DNA from: Brachybacterium avium | GTDB lineage: Bacteria > Actinomycetota > Actinomycetes > Actinomycetales > Dermabacteraceae | DNA length: 64,000 nt | Reading direction: 5' to 3' | Assembly (NCBI RefSeq): GCF_002216795.1 | Contig: NZ_CP022316.1 | Span: forward strand, 186,001 to 250,000 | Part shown: positions 12,132 through 20,320 of the stretch, piece by piece | How the letters are laid out: each line of letters opens with the position of its first letter | Numbering within the stretch: position 1 is the stretch's first letter | Made by a program: the position numbers and the translations under genes | The notes under the pieces: generated by a model | What the model was told of the DNA's origin: nothing | What the model saw: only the letters and a program-made list of their open reading frames with translations | Database searches by the model: none

Positions 12132-13373
12132 ATGCCCGCTCCCCGTTCCCGTGTCGCCGTGACCGGCCTCGGCACCGTCAGCCCGCTCGGCGGTGACGTC
12201 ACCTCCACCTGGGAGGCCGCCCTGGCCGGCACCTCCACAGCGCGCACCTTCGACAACGACTGGAAGGAGCGCTACGGGCTGTCCGTGGACTTCGCCTGCC
12301 AGCTGGTCCCCGGTGCGCTCGACGGGCTCAGCCGCCCGGAGTCCCGGAAGCTGGACCCCTCCGGTCAGTACTCCATGGTCGCCGCGCGCGAGGCCTGGGC
12401 TGACGCCGGCGCTCCCGAGGTCGCCCCCGAACGGCTCGGCGTCGTGGTCGGCACCGGCATCGGCGGGATCTGGACGACGCTGGACCAGTGGGACGTGGTG
12501 CGTGAGCGCGGTGCCCGACGGGTCAATCCGTTCACCGTGCCGATGCTGATGGCCAACGGGTCGTCCGCGCAGATCTCCATGGAGCTCGGCGCCCGTGCCG
12601 GCGCCCACACCCCAGTCTCCGCCTGCGCCTCCGGCGCCGAGGCCGTGGCCCTGGGAATGGGCATGATCCGCGACGGTCGCGCCGATGTGGTCGTCGTCGG
12701 CGGCACCGAGGCGTCGATCCACCCGATGACCATCGCCGCCTTCGCGAACATCCGTGCCCTCTCGGGCCGGGTCGATGATCCCGAGCACGCCTCGCGCCCC
12801 TACGACGTGGACCGCGACGGCTTCGTCCTCGGCGAGGGCGCCGCCATCCTGGTGCTCGAGAGCGAGGAGCACGCCGCCGCCCGCGGTGCCCGCGTGTACG
12901 CCTACGCCTCCGGGCGCGGCATGGCCTCGGATGCGCACCACATCTCCGCGCCCTCGGCCGAGGGCCAGGCTCGTGCCGTGCGGGAGGCGCTGGAGGATGC
13001 CGACCTCGCCGCGCACGACATCGTCCACGTCAACGCCCATGGCACCTCCACCCCGCTCGGCGACATCGGCGAGCTGCGCGCCGTCTCCGATGCTCTCGGC
13101 GGCGTCACCGACCAGATCGTGGTCACCTCGACCAAGTCGATGACCGGTCACCTGCTGGGCGGCGCCGGAGCACTCGAGTCCCTGTTCTCCGTTCTGGCCT
13201 CGCACCACCGGATCGCGCCGCCGACGATCAACATCGAGAACCTCGATCCCGAGACCCCGATGCGGATCGCGCAGAACACCCCGGCCGAGCTGCCCGGCGG
13301 CGACATCGCCGTGCTGAACAACGCCTTCGGCTTCGGTGGGCACGATATCGCGACGGTGTTCACCAACGCCTGA
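12132..13373 (+). CDS. fabF: Beta-ketoacyl-ACP synthase II
   Basis: Elongating ketosynthase of type II fatty acid synthesis. The 413-residue product has the Cys-His-His triad: Cys165 in VSACASGAEA, His in NAHGTSTPLGD (about residue 300) and His in SMTGHLLGGAGA (about 336). ATG with CCCGGAGG upstream. Last gene of the fab cluster; it ends at a long hairpin facing the convergent DUF3145 gene. Confidence 0.96.
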   Translation: MPAPRSRVAVTGLGTVSPLGGDVTSTWEAALAGTSTARTFDNDWKERYGLSVDFACQLVPGALDGLSRPESRKLDPSGQYSMVAAREAWADAGAPEVAPERLGVVVGTGIGGIWTTLDQWDVVRERGARRVNPFTVPMLMANGSSAQISMELGARAGAHTPVSACASGAEAVALGMGMIRDGRADVVVVGGTEASIHPMTIAAFANIRALSGRVDDPEHASRPYDVDRDGFVLGEGAAILVLESEEHAAARGARVYAYASGRGMASDAHHISAPSAEGQARAVREALEDADLAAHDIVHVNAHGTSTPLGDIGELRAVSDALGGVTDQIVVTSTKSMTGHLLGGAGALESLFSVLASHHRIAPPTINIENLDPETPMRIAQNTPAELPGGDIAVLNNAFGFGGHDIATVFTNA

Positions 13374-13424
13374 GCGGCACTGCCGCGCCGGGCCGGCGCC
13401 GCCTCGTGCGGTGCGGGACGGAGT

Positions 13425-13471
13425 ACGGGGTACGGAACGCCTTCCTCACAGGAAGCCGTTCCGTACCCCGT
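13425..13471. terminator. Bidirectional terminator between fabF and DUF3145 gene
   Basis: 22-base arms (13425-13446 and 13450-13471) pair with a single C:C mismatch around a 3-base loop. It lies between convergent genes. Confidence 0.85.
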
Positions 13472-13531
13472 TCTCGTGTGTCAGGGGCGTCGGCCGTCCC
13501 TGCCAGGCATCGACCCGAGCCCTCCCCGCAG

Positions 13532-14023
13532 TCAGCTGACGCGGTGGAGCCAGCGCATCGGGACGCCCTCGCCGGCGTGGCGGTAGATCTCGAGGTCCTC
13601 GTCCCACGGACCCCCCAGGGCGATGCCGAGCTCGCGGCGCAGCGCCGCGGGATCATCACCGGCCCGGTCCATGCAACCGCGCACGTGATCCTCGGTGAGC
13701 ACGATGTTGCCGGCGTGGTCGGTCGCGGCATGATGGATGCCGAGCTCGGGAGTGCAGCTCCAGCGCGCACCGTCGACCAGTGCGGTGGATTCCTGGGTCA
13801 CCTCGAAGCGGACCTCGTGCATGCCGCGCAGGGCACTGACCAGGCGTGCGCCGGTGTCCTCGCGTCCGCGCCAGGTCATCTCGGCTCGCTGCAGCCCGCG
13901 CCCCACCGGCTGGTCCTCCCAGCGGATGCGTGCGGGCACGCCGATAACTCCGCTGGCGGCCCATTCGATGTGCGGCGTGAGGGCCCGCGGAGCGGAGTGG
14001 ATATACAGAACGCCCTGGGTCAT
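13532..14023 (-). CDS. DUF3145 family protein
   Basis: Actinobacterial conserved protein of unknown function that is regularly found beside the fab cluster. The 163-residue product begins MTQGVLYIHSAPRALTPHIEWA and contains GHEDxW-like tryptophans (IRWEDQPV, MTWRGRE) and the ending GGPWDEDLEIYRHAGEGVPMRWLHRV, divided here over residues 137-162, which I recognise as family-typical. GGAAGGA precedes the ATG. It converges on fabF. Role in lipid metabolism is only suggested by position. Confidence 0.9.
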   Translation of the reverse strand: MTQGVLYIHSAPRALTPHIEWAASGVIGVPARIRWEDQPVGRGLQRAEMTWRGREDTGARLVSALRGMHEVRFEVTQESTALVDGARWSCTPELGIHHAATDHAGNIVLTEDHVRGCMDRAGDDPAALRRELGIALGGPWDEDLEIYRHAGEGVPMRWLHRVS

Positions 14024-14112
14024 CTCGTTCCTTCCGGTGTCCGATGCGTCTTCCCCAACGAATCGGTCCTGCGGAGGGATCTGATGACGGCGAGTGCCTG
14101 TCAGTGCAGAGC

Positions 14113-14604
14113 TTAGATGGTCTCCCTGATCTGGCGCAACGCCCGCTTCTTCACAGAGCGCTCGAGGCCGTCGATGTAGAGCACTCCGTCGAGGTGGCCG
14201 ACCTCGTGCTGGATGAGCCGGGCGACCAGGCCCTCCCCCGCCAGCTCGATCTCCTGGCCCTCGACGTCCATGCCCACGCAGCGGGCGTAGGCGGATCGCG
14301 TGCGCGGGAAGAACAGCCCGGGCACCGAGAGGCAGCCTTCGTCATCGTCCTGCAGCTCCTCGGAGAGCTCGACGATGACGGGGTTGAGGATGCAGCCCAG
14401 ACCGCCGTCCTCCCCGAGGTTCCAGGAGAACGCGCGCAGGCTCACCCCGATCTGGTTCGCCGCCACCCCGGCACGACCCTCGTCGTCGACGGTGTCCAAC
14501 AGGTCCTGGACGAGGGTGCGCGTGCCGTCGGTGATCTTCCGGATCGGATCGCACGCAGTGCGCAGCACCGGGTCGCCGACGATGCGGATGGGGCGCACGG
14601 TCAT
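14113..14604 (-). CDS. def: Peptide deformylase
   Basis: Removes the formyl group from N-formylmethionine of new proteins. The 163-residue product has the three metal-site motifs: GVAANQIG (46-53), EGCLSVPG with Cys91, and QHEVGHLDG with His133 and His137. The third motif has Gly where most bacterial enzymes have Asp (HExDH). The ATG overlaps the stop of the upstream OsmC-family gene by 4 bp, so the two are co-translated. Identification is secure. Confidence 0.95.
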   Translation of the reverse strand: MTVRPIRIVGDPVLRTACDPIRKITDGTRTLVQDLLDTVDDEGRAGVAANQIGVSLRAFSWNLGEDGGLGCILNPVIVELSEELQDDDEGCLSVPGLFFPRTRSAYARCVGMDVEGQEIELAGEGLVARLIQHEVGHLDGVLYIDGLERSVKKRALRQIRETI

Positions 14605-15083
14605 GCCTGATCCGCCTCCGGGGTATCGGGGTCCTCGACGCCGAGAACGCGGTGGGTGACCTCCGCGCCGGGCACCACGGTGCGCTCGACCGTGCAGCCG
14701 GCGGCGACCGCGCGGCCGAAGACCTTCACCACGGCGGCGACCTCCTGCTCGGTGAGCCCCTCCAGCGGGAGCTGCACCTCCTCGGCGATCGCGAGATAGC
14801 GATTCTGCTTCTCATCGGAGGTGCCGTGCGCCCACAGCCGCATGGCGAAGTCCTCGCCGAGGCGGCGGGAGAGGTTCACATCGGTGCTCATGCCGGCGCA
14901 GCCGATCAGGGCGAGCTTCAGCAGCTCGCCGGGGCTGACCTCGCCCTCGCCGTGGCCGATCGGGATCTCGACGCCGCGCTGGGTGCGACCGACGAGGGTG
15001 CGCTCTCCGGTGCGGTCTGCCCAGACGCTGCCGGGGCCGAAGTTCTCCGGGAGCTCGAAACGGTCATCGGGGACGGAGGTCAT
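14601..15083 (-). CDS. OsmC/Ohr family protein, first copy
   Basis: Members reduce organic hydroperoxides with a pair of cysteines. The 160-residue product has the two expected cysteines, Cys62 in IGCAGMSTD and Cys130 in AAGCTVERTV, the second in the family position; GVEIPIGHGEGEVSPGELL matches the OsmC substrate-loop region. GAGAAGGAC precedes the ATG. It forms an operon with def through a 4-bp overlap. A second, more distant OsmC protein is encoded at 18538-19095. Confidence 0.85.
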   Translation of the reverse strand: MTSVPDDRFELPENFGPGSVWADRTGERTLVGRTQRGVEIPIGHGEGEVSPGELLKLALIGCAGMSTDVNLSRRLGEDFAMRLWAHGTSDEKQNRYLAIAEEVQLPLEGLTEQEVAAVVKVFGRAVAAGCTVERTVVPGAEVTHRVLGVEDPDTPEADQA

Positions 15084-15158
15084 CGTCCTTCTCCTTCACG
15101 AGAACCAACGGGAAATGAGACAGCCCGGAGGTCTCCGGGGCTGTGCTCCTGTGCTGGG

Positions 15159-15230
15159 CTCCCGCACTTGGATTCGAACCAAGAACCGCTCGATTAACAG
15201 TCGAGTGCTCTGCCGTTGAGCTATGCGGGA
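15159..15230 (-). tRNA. tRNA-Asn (anticodon GTT)
   Basis: Minus-strand cloverleaf: acceptor TCCCGCA/TGCGGGA, discriminator G, D-arm GCTC/GAGC, anticodon loop CTGTTAA in a CTCGA/TCGAG stem, 5-base variable loop, T-arm CTTGG-TTCGAAT-CCAAG. CCA is not encoded. It lies between the LacI gene and the osmC-def operon. Confidence 0.97.
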
Positions 15231-15297
15231 TCGACCTGGACGACAGTAGCAGGGTTCCGGTCCGCTTCGCATCCCGGAACCCCGCCTCGACCGGCCA

Positions 15298-16421
15298 CTA
15301 TGACGAAGGTAACCCCTCGCACGACGGTCCTGCTGCAGGCGATGCGGCCGTCGCGCCATCGGGCCGGGTGGAGGCGCGCACCACCAGCCCGGGCTCGATC
15401 GCCCGGGACTCCTGGAGCGATGCCTGCGATGCGCCGCGCCGACTCCGCCCCGCCTCGATCACCTCGAGCAGGCGCGTCGCGGCCACCCGCCCGTACTCGA
15501 TGGCCGAACGACCGATGGCGGTGATCGGAGGGCGGTGGGTGCGGGTCAGCGCCGAGTCCTCATAGCTCGCGACCGCGACGTCCTCGGGATCCGGGATCCG
15601 GTCTCCCCGAGCACGTGGCTCCCGGCCAAGGCCATCTCGTCGCTGTCGAAGACGATCGCGGTGGGGGGCTCCGGGCGCGCCATCAGCTCGTCGGTGGCGA
15701 CCTCGGCGCCGCGAGTGCCGAAGCCGGCGTCCTGGGTGATCGCCTCGATGCCGAGCTCGGCGCAGCGCTCGGTGAACGCCCGATCACGCAGCAGGGTATG
15801 GAGGAAGTCCTCGTTGCCCGCCACCCGGGCCAGGCGCTGGTGACCGAGCTCGGCCAGATGGTCCACCAGCAGGCGGGTCGCGTGGGCGTCGTCGACATAG
15901 ACCGAGGGCAGGGAGCCGTGGTGTCCCGGCCCGCCGACCACGAGCGCGGGCAGCCCGAGATCCTCGAGCGCAGGGATGCGGGGATCATCCTGGCGCAGGT
16001 CCACGACCACCACTCCGTCCACCCGGCGCTGCGCGAACCAGCGGCGGAAGGTGTCGATCTCGTCGTCGGTGGTCTCCACGATCTTCATCTGGAGCGAGTA
16101 GTCACGGCGACTGAGCACCTCCTGCAACCCGGCCACGAAGGCGCCGAAGAACGCCTCGGTCCCGAGCACCTCGGCCGGCCTGGCCAGCACCATCCCGACC
16201 GTGAGCACCGGGGCTCCGGCGAGGGCGCGCGCCGCGGGCGAGGGTTCCCAGCGCAGCTCTGCGGCGATCGCCATGATCCGTTCCCGGGTCGTCTCCGAGA
16301 CTCCGGGCCTCCCGTTCACGGCGAGGGAGACGGCAGCCGGAGTGACCCCGGCGCGGCGGGCGATGTCCGCGATGGTGACGCGCTGCCCCCGGCCGCTGCC
16401 GGGCTGTGTGCTGGTGGTCAT
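15298..16421 (-). pseudogene. LacI-family transcriptional regulator, frameshifted
   Basis: N-terminal helix-turn-helix (VTIADIARRAGVTPAAVSLAVNG, within residues 14-36 of the product) followed by a periplasmic-binding-protein-like sensor domain, the classic LacI architecture for sugar-responsive repressors. From the ATG at 16421 the frame stops near 15546 after IPRTSRSR. The family continuation EDVAVASYEDSALTRTHRPP follows in another frame to the stop at 15298, and adding one G/C near 15584 restores it, giving about 374 residues. Divergent from the GH5-like gene, which it presumably controls through the operator at 16469-16482. I think a sequencing slip is likelier than decay. Confidence 0.8.
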
Positions 16422-16468
16422 CGTCCACCCTCTCCGGCCGGCGCGGCGCAACCCGCCCACGACCTCGA

Positions 16469-16482
16469 CTAAACCGCTATAG
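16469..16482. promoter_or_regulatory. LacI-type operator with overlapping -10
   Basis: CTAAACCGCTATAG is an imperfect palindrome (10 of 14 symmetric) around a central CG, the form LacI/GalR proteins bind. TATAGT (16478-16483) could be the -10 of the plus-strand glycosidase gene. It lies between the divergent LacI gene and its neighbour. Confidence 0.55.
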
Positions 16483-16594
16483 TAACAGGATGCGACCACA
16501 AGGCACCGGGTCGGACATGTCCGGTTCCCCTGCGCCCGCTTCGTGAGTGTCGCCGCGAACGCCGCCCCCGAGCACTGTCCGACGGAAGGACACG

Positions 16595-17863
16595 ATGTCT
16601 GCCTCCCCCCACACCTCGGCCGGTGCCGCTCCGGTGCGATTCGGTGTCAACTACACGCCGCGGCAGGGATGGTTCCATTCCTGGCTCGACCTGGACCTGG
16701 ACGCTGTCGGCGAGGACCTCGCCGCCGTCGCGTCCCTCGGCGTCGATCATATCCGCGTGTTCCCGCTGTGGCCGCTGCTCCAGCCCAACCGCACCCTGAT
16801 CCGCCCCCGCGCGCTCGACGACGTGCGCGCGGTGGTGGACATCGCCGCACAGCTCGGGCTCGACGTCGTGGTCGACGCGATCCAGGGGCACCTCTCGAGC
16901 TTCGACTTCGTCCCCAGCTGGCTGGCGACCTGGCACCGACGGAACATGTTCACCGACCCCGAGGTGGTCACGGCGACCGCACAGCTGGTGCGCGCGCTGG
17001 CGAGCCGGTTGGCCGACGCCCCGAATCTGCTGGGCCTCTCGCTCGGCAACGAGGTCAACCAGTTCTCCGCCTCCAACCACCCCGACCCCGATGCCCTCAC
17101 GATCTTCGAGGCGGAGGCGTGGACGCGGACGCTCCTGGACGCCGCCCGCGACGGCGCCCCGCGCGGGATGCACACCGTCGCCAACTACGACGCCGCCTGG
17201 TTCATGGACGACCACGCCTTCACCCCCGATCAGTCCGCACAGCTCGGCGATGCGACCGTGGTCCATTCCTGGATCTTCGACGGCACCGGCCAGCGCTACG
17301 GCGCCCGCTCCCACGAGGTCGCCCATCGCACCGAGTACTACCTCGAGCTGGCCCGCGCCTTCTCCCCCGCCCCGGAGCGCCCGCTCTGGCTCCAGGAGGT
17401 CGGCGCCCCCCGCAGCATCCTGGAGAAGACGGACGTCCCCTGGTTCGTGCGCAGCACCGTCGAGAACTCCCTGCAGTGCCCCGAGCTCTGGGGCATCACC
17501 TGGTGGTGCTCGCACGACGTCTCCCGCTCCCTGGCGGACTTCCCACCGCTGGAGCACACCCTCGGCCTGTTCGACGAGGAGGGCCGGCTCAAGGGCTCCG
17601 GCGCAGCCTTCCGGGACGCGATCGCCGCGGCCCGCGAACAGCCGGCCCCGGCACCCCGGGGGCGGGCGATCGACCTGCCCGTCGGCCCAGACCCGCTGCT
17701 GCTGCGCAGCGCCGCAGCACCCGGCGGCTCGGTCTTCGAGCAGTGGATGGACGCCTCGCGCGCCGGGGAGCGCCCCACCCTCCGGGTGGTCCGCGAGCTG
17801 GCCGACGTCACCGCAGGCGATACCCGCACCGGTGGCGCGGCCGCGACACGCGTCAGCCCCTGA
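16595..17863 (+). CDS. Glycoside hydrolase, clan GH-A (GH5-like beta-mannosidase/mannanase type)
   Basis: Retaining glycosidase with a (beta/alpha)8 barrel. The 422-residue product starts with FGVNYTPRQGWFHSW and shows the paired catalytic glutamates of clan A: acid/base Glu153 in LSLGNEVNQF and nucleophile Glu268 in PLWLQEVGAP. There is no signal peptide, so it probably acts in the cytoplasm on imported oligosaccharides; the exact linkage cannot be read from sequence. ATG at 16595 has GGAAGGA upstream. Regulated presumably by the divergent LacI protein. No sugar transporter is adjacent, so the uptake route must be elsewhere. Confidence 0.8.
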   Translation: MSASPHTSAGAAPVRFGVNYTPRQGWFHSWLDLDLDAVGEDLAAVASLGVDHIRVFPLWPLLQPNRTLIRPRALDDVRAVVDIAAQLGLDVVVDAIQGHLSSFDFVPSWLATWHRRNMFTDPEVVTATAQLVRALASRLADAPNLLGLSLGNEVNQFSASNHPDPDALTIFEAEAWTRTLLDAARDGAPRGMHTVANYDAAWFMDDHAFTPDQSAQLGDATVVHSWIFDGTGQRYGARSHEVAHRTEYYLELARAFSPAPERPLWLQEVGAPRSILEKTDVPWFVRSTVENSLQCPELWGITWWCSHDVSRSLADFPPLEHTLGLFDEEGRLKGSGAAFRDAIAAAREQPAPAPRGRAIDLPVGPDPLLLRSAAAPGGSVFEQWMDASRAGERPTLRVVRELADVTAGDTRTGGAAATRVSP

Positions 17864-17945
17864 GCGCGAGGGGCGACGCCCGGTGGCCGACCAGGCCACC
17901 GGGGTCCTCCGTGATAGATTCCTGACCGCCCTGCTCGCAGGGTTC

Positions 17946-18019
17946 GGGCCAGTAGCTCAGCCGGTCAGAGCAGCGGACTCATAATCCGTCGGTCGCGGGT
18001 TCAAGCCCCGCCTGGCCTA
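17946..18019 (+). tRNA. tRNA with CAT anticodon (elongator tRNA-Met, or tRNA-Ile2)
   Basis: Cloverleaf: acceptor GGGCCAG/CTGGCCT (first pair G:U), discriminator A, D-arm GCTC/GAGC, anticodon stem GCGGA/TCCGT with loop CTCATAA, T-arm GCGGG-TTCAAGC-CCCGC. CCA is not encoded. Anticodon CAT fits elongator Met or lysidine-modified Ile; the two cannot be separated by eye. A partial copy of its 3' half lies at 19285-19321. Confidence 0.93.
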
Positions 18020-18090
18020 CGTGGCCTGCGATTTCGCTCCATCCGCTGCGTAGTGGAATCCGCAGGAACGCGTACAGAGCGAGAAGTGAT

Positions 18091-18111
18091 CGCTCGCGTG
18101 TCACGCGAGCG
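18091..18111. repeat. Perfect inverted repeat after the CAT tRNA
   Basis: 10-base arms CGCTCGCGTG and CACGCGAGCG separated by one T. It may work as a terminator for the tRNA transcript, or as a binding site. The 18020-18213 stretch holds nothing else that I can recognise. Confidence 0.5.
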
Positions 18112-18213
18112 TCCGCGTTCGCGTCCGAGGGCTGATGATCAACGGTGCGTCGGAGGGTGTGGAAAGTCGCCCGGGGGAGCCCTGCGCGGCTGCTGCGGCA
18201 CCGCGCCGGCGCA

Positions 18214-18378
18214 TCAGCTGGATCGGGTGCCGTGGCCGTCCGCATCGGGTTCGCTGCGGAGCCGGTCGGCGATCTCCTCCTCGGGCCGGGGCGCGATCGT
18301 CTGATCGTCCTCGAGCTCCTGAATCGGTTCCTCCCCCGGAGAGGGGTCGAACTCAGGCTTCTCACGTGGTGCGATCAT
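18214..18378 (-). CDS. Small acidic hypothetical protein (54 aa)
   Basis: The product MIAPREKPEFDPSPGEEP... is rich in Glu, Asp and Pro, with no cysteine, membrane segment or known motif; it is probably disordered. The evidence that it is a gene is a strong Shine-Dalgarno GGAGGA (18385-18390 on the minus strand) exactly 6 nt before the ATG, with an overlapping GTG just upstream. Its composition differs from the Arg-rich translations of the other frames here. It lies inside the stretch bounded by the CAT tRNA and its partial copy. Confidence 0.6.
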   Translation of the reverse strand: MIAPREKPEFDPSPGEEPIQELEDDQTIAPRPEEEIADRLRSEPDADGHGTRSS

Positions 18379-18537
18379 CACAGGTCCTCCGATGCCGTGG
18401 CACCCCAGAATACGTTCTGCAGCACGCATATGCACCGGATGGCAGCTTCCGGGCGTCGGTGGCGCTACCCATCACGCTGGGCAGGCTCGGTCCAGAGCGT
18501 CGCCGAGCAGACCGAGATCAGGTCGGCATGACGGTCT

Positions 18538-19095
18538 TCAGGCGCGGGTGACGGTGGTCGTGACCGGGGTCGGATTCTGGAAGATGTCGAGCACCGGGCA
18601 ATGGGCATCGACGGTTTCGCGCAGCTCGTCGTAGCGCTCGTCCGTCTCCGGGCCGGAGATCTCGATGTTCAGCCGTACCTCCGAGAAACCGGCGCGCACG
18701 GACTCGTCGGCGCCGAACAGACGCGCGGCGTCCAGATCGGCCTCAGCCCTGATGACGATGTCGTCGAAGGGAATTCCGAGCTGCTGCGCGTAGAGGCGAT
18801 AGACCACGACCTGGCAGCCGGCCAACGCACCGAGAGCGTATTCGACCGGGCTGCTCCCGATGTCATCACCCGCCAGCACCGCAGGCTCGTCGACGACGAA
18901 GAAGTGCTTGCCGGCGCGCACAGTCGTCGCCACCGAACCGGTGCCGACTCCTTCGACCGCATACTTCAGATGGGCGCTGGAGCGATGGGCATCGATACGC
19001 TCGGCCCACGCCTTCCCGGCTTCCGTGAGGCGAGCGGCGCGATCCTCGGCAGTGGTCTCGGGGGCAGCGGACTGGATGCTTGCGGTGATCGTCAT
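18538..19095 (-). CDS. OsmC family protein, second copy
   Basis: 185-residue OsmC-fold protein with both redox cysteines: Cys94 in ALAGCQVVVYR and Cys166 in VDAHCPVLD, and the SSPVEYALGAL helix start typical of the broader OsmC/YhfA-like group. Expected to detoxify organic peroxides or related thiol-reactive compounds. The ATG at 19095 has no clear Shine-Dalgarno; the TTCTATCGT just upstream could be a -10 giving a short or absent leader. It is not closely similar to the OsmC protein at 14601-15083, so it is not a recent duplicate. Confidence 0.87.
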   Translation of the reverse strand: MTITASIQSAAPETTAEDRAARLTEAGKAWAERIDAHRSSAHLKYAVEGVGTGSVATTVRAGKHFFVVDEPAVLAGDDIGSSPVEYALGALAGCQVVVYRLYAQQLGIPFDDIVIRAEADLDAARLFGADESVRAGFSEVRLNIEISGPETDERYDELRETVDAHCPVLDIFQNPTPVTTTVTRA

Positions 19096-19405
19096 GACGT
19101 CGACGATAGAAGTGCCTGCTGCGGGTGCCAAGAGGACCGAAATCTGCCGTCATCGAGCGTCATCTGGTGCCTCCATGGCTGCGGACCGGATCCACCTCCT
19201 GGGTTCTCGAAGCGGACCGCCGCGCCTTCAAAGGACAGGCTTTCTGCGCCCGTCTTCGCTGGTCATGAGATGATGGTGCCGTTGATCCGTCAGTCGCGGG
19301 TTCACACACCGCCGGGCCCGCCGGACCGTACACCGCATGGTCGATGCGCTGGTCGGCTCTCCGCGGCGAGAGCCGACCAGCGCCTCCGTCTCGCAGGGAG
19401 TGCCG
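19096..19405. other. Intergenic stretch with a tRNA fragment
   Basis: 310 bp between the divergent OsmC and CHAD genes. Apart from the tRNA 3'-half copy at 19285-19321 and the CHAD ribosome binding site I see no convincing gene; short open frames here lack ribosome binding sites and codon character. Confidence 0.5.
19285..19321 (+). repeat. Partial copy of the CAT tRNA 3' half
   Basis: Aligned without gaps to 17984-18020, 30 of 37 bases match, including ATCCGTC and GTCGCGGGTTCA (19 of the first 20). It covers the anticodon 3' stem, variable loop and T-arm, but the acceptor side is degraded. It may be a relic attachment site or a decayed tRNA gene. Confidence 0.65.
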
Positions 19406-20242
19406 ATGTCTCACCAGGATGCACTGAGCGCCTACGTCCAGGAACACGCCGAGCGCGCGCTGCAGGGGCTGCTGTCCATCGAACGCGCCACTGAGGGCGA
19501 ACTGGACCGAACGCTGACGGTCCAGGTGGTGCACGAGACCCGCACCTCCCTGCGCCGGCTGCGGGCGATCCGGGCCACCTTCCCGGAATCCTTCTCGCAG
19601 CACGATGCCGACACCGCCCGGGCCGACCGCGACCTGCGGTTCGTCGCCCGCACGCTCAGCGAGCTGCGCGACACCGACGTGCTCGGTGAGGGTCTGCTGG
19701 AGCAGGTCCAGGCCCTGCCCGCCTCATGGATCCTCGGACCGGTCCAGGAGGACCTCGCCGCCGCACTGGCCCGGCGGCGCGGGGCGGCGGTCGCTCATGT
19801 CGCCGCGCGCCACGGCAGCGCACGCTGGCGCGAGGCCGCCGACCAGCTCGGGTCGTGGCAGCAGGATCCGCCCCGGCTCCTCGAGCAGGAGCCGCTGCAC
19901 CTGCTCGAGCGGGCACGGAGCGAGGTACGCGCACGGCTCCAGGCGGCGGGCGGAGATCCGCATGCCCTGCACTCGGCCCGCAAGGTCGCCAAACGCTGGC
20001 GCTATGCCGCGGAGCTGCTGCTGGCCGAGGAGCCGGGCGCGGCGCCGCATCACGAAGCCGCCACGACCGTTCATCTCGTGCTCGGCCAGATGCAGGATGC
20101 GGTGGTGGCCATGGACTTTCTGCTCGAGCATGCCGGCATGGGCAGGCGCAGCGGTCACAACGCCTTCACCACGGGGATGCTGCACCAGCGTGCCCAGCAG
20201 CAGGTCCAGGACATCGCGGCACGAGCGCCGAACCTGCTCTGA
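19406..20242 (+). CDS. CHAD domain-containing protein
   Basis: CHAD domains are alpha-helical bundles with conserved histidines and many Arg/Lys, known to bind inorganic polyphosphate. The 278-residue product is entirely such a domain: VHETRTSLRRLRAIRATFPE near residues 35-55, LSELRDTDVLGEGLL, and HSARKVAKRWRYAAELL near 190-206 form the paired CHAD repeats. The ATG at 19406 is preceded by GGGAG; the longer in-frame version from 19337 adds a segment without CHAD character. A polyphosphate glucokinase is encoded about 18 kb away, so polyphosphate use by this strain is plausible. Confidence 0.88.
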   Translation: MSHQDALSAYVQEHAERALQGLLSIERATEGELDRTLTVQVVHETRTSLRRLRAIRATFPESFSQHDADTARADRDLRFVARTLSELRDTDVLGEGLLEQVQALPASWILGPVQEDLAAALARRRGAAVAHVAARHGSARWREAADQLGSWQQDPPRLLEQEPLHLLERARSEVRARLQAAGGDPHALHSARKVAKRWRYAAELLLAEEPGAAPHHEAATTVHLVLGQMQDAVVAMDFLLEHAGMGRRSGHNAFTTGMLHQRAQQQVQDIAARAPNLL

Positions 20243-20250
20243 CCTGCGTC

Positions 20251-20320
20251 GGTCGGTCAGTCCAGCGCCCGATCGACCGCCCTCCTCCCGCGCGCACGCT
20301 CGCAGTTGGTCGGTCAGTCC
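20251..20320. repeat. 13-bp direct repeats flanking the CHAD/dnaG gap
   Basis: GGTCGGTCAGTCC occurs at 20251-20263 and again at 20308-20320, where it overlaps the dnaG stop codon. Short and of unknown meaning; no strong terminator is visible between these convergent genes. Confidence 0.5.

Noticed and set aside
15581-15600. 7-bp GGATCCC tandem duplication as the cause of the LacI frameshift
   Set aside because: Removing one 7-base unit does not restore the frame; one inserted base (or two deleted) is needed. The repeat and the frameshift are therefore separate.
17946-19405. Active genomic island
   Set aside because: No integrase, recombinase or phage gene is present, the repeat is degraded, and the segment is only about 1.3 kb. 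I report it only as a possible relic.
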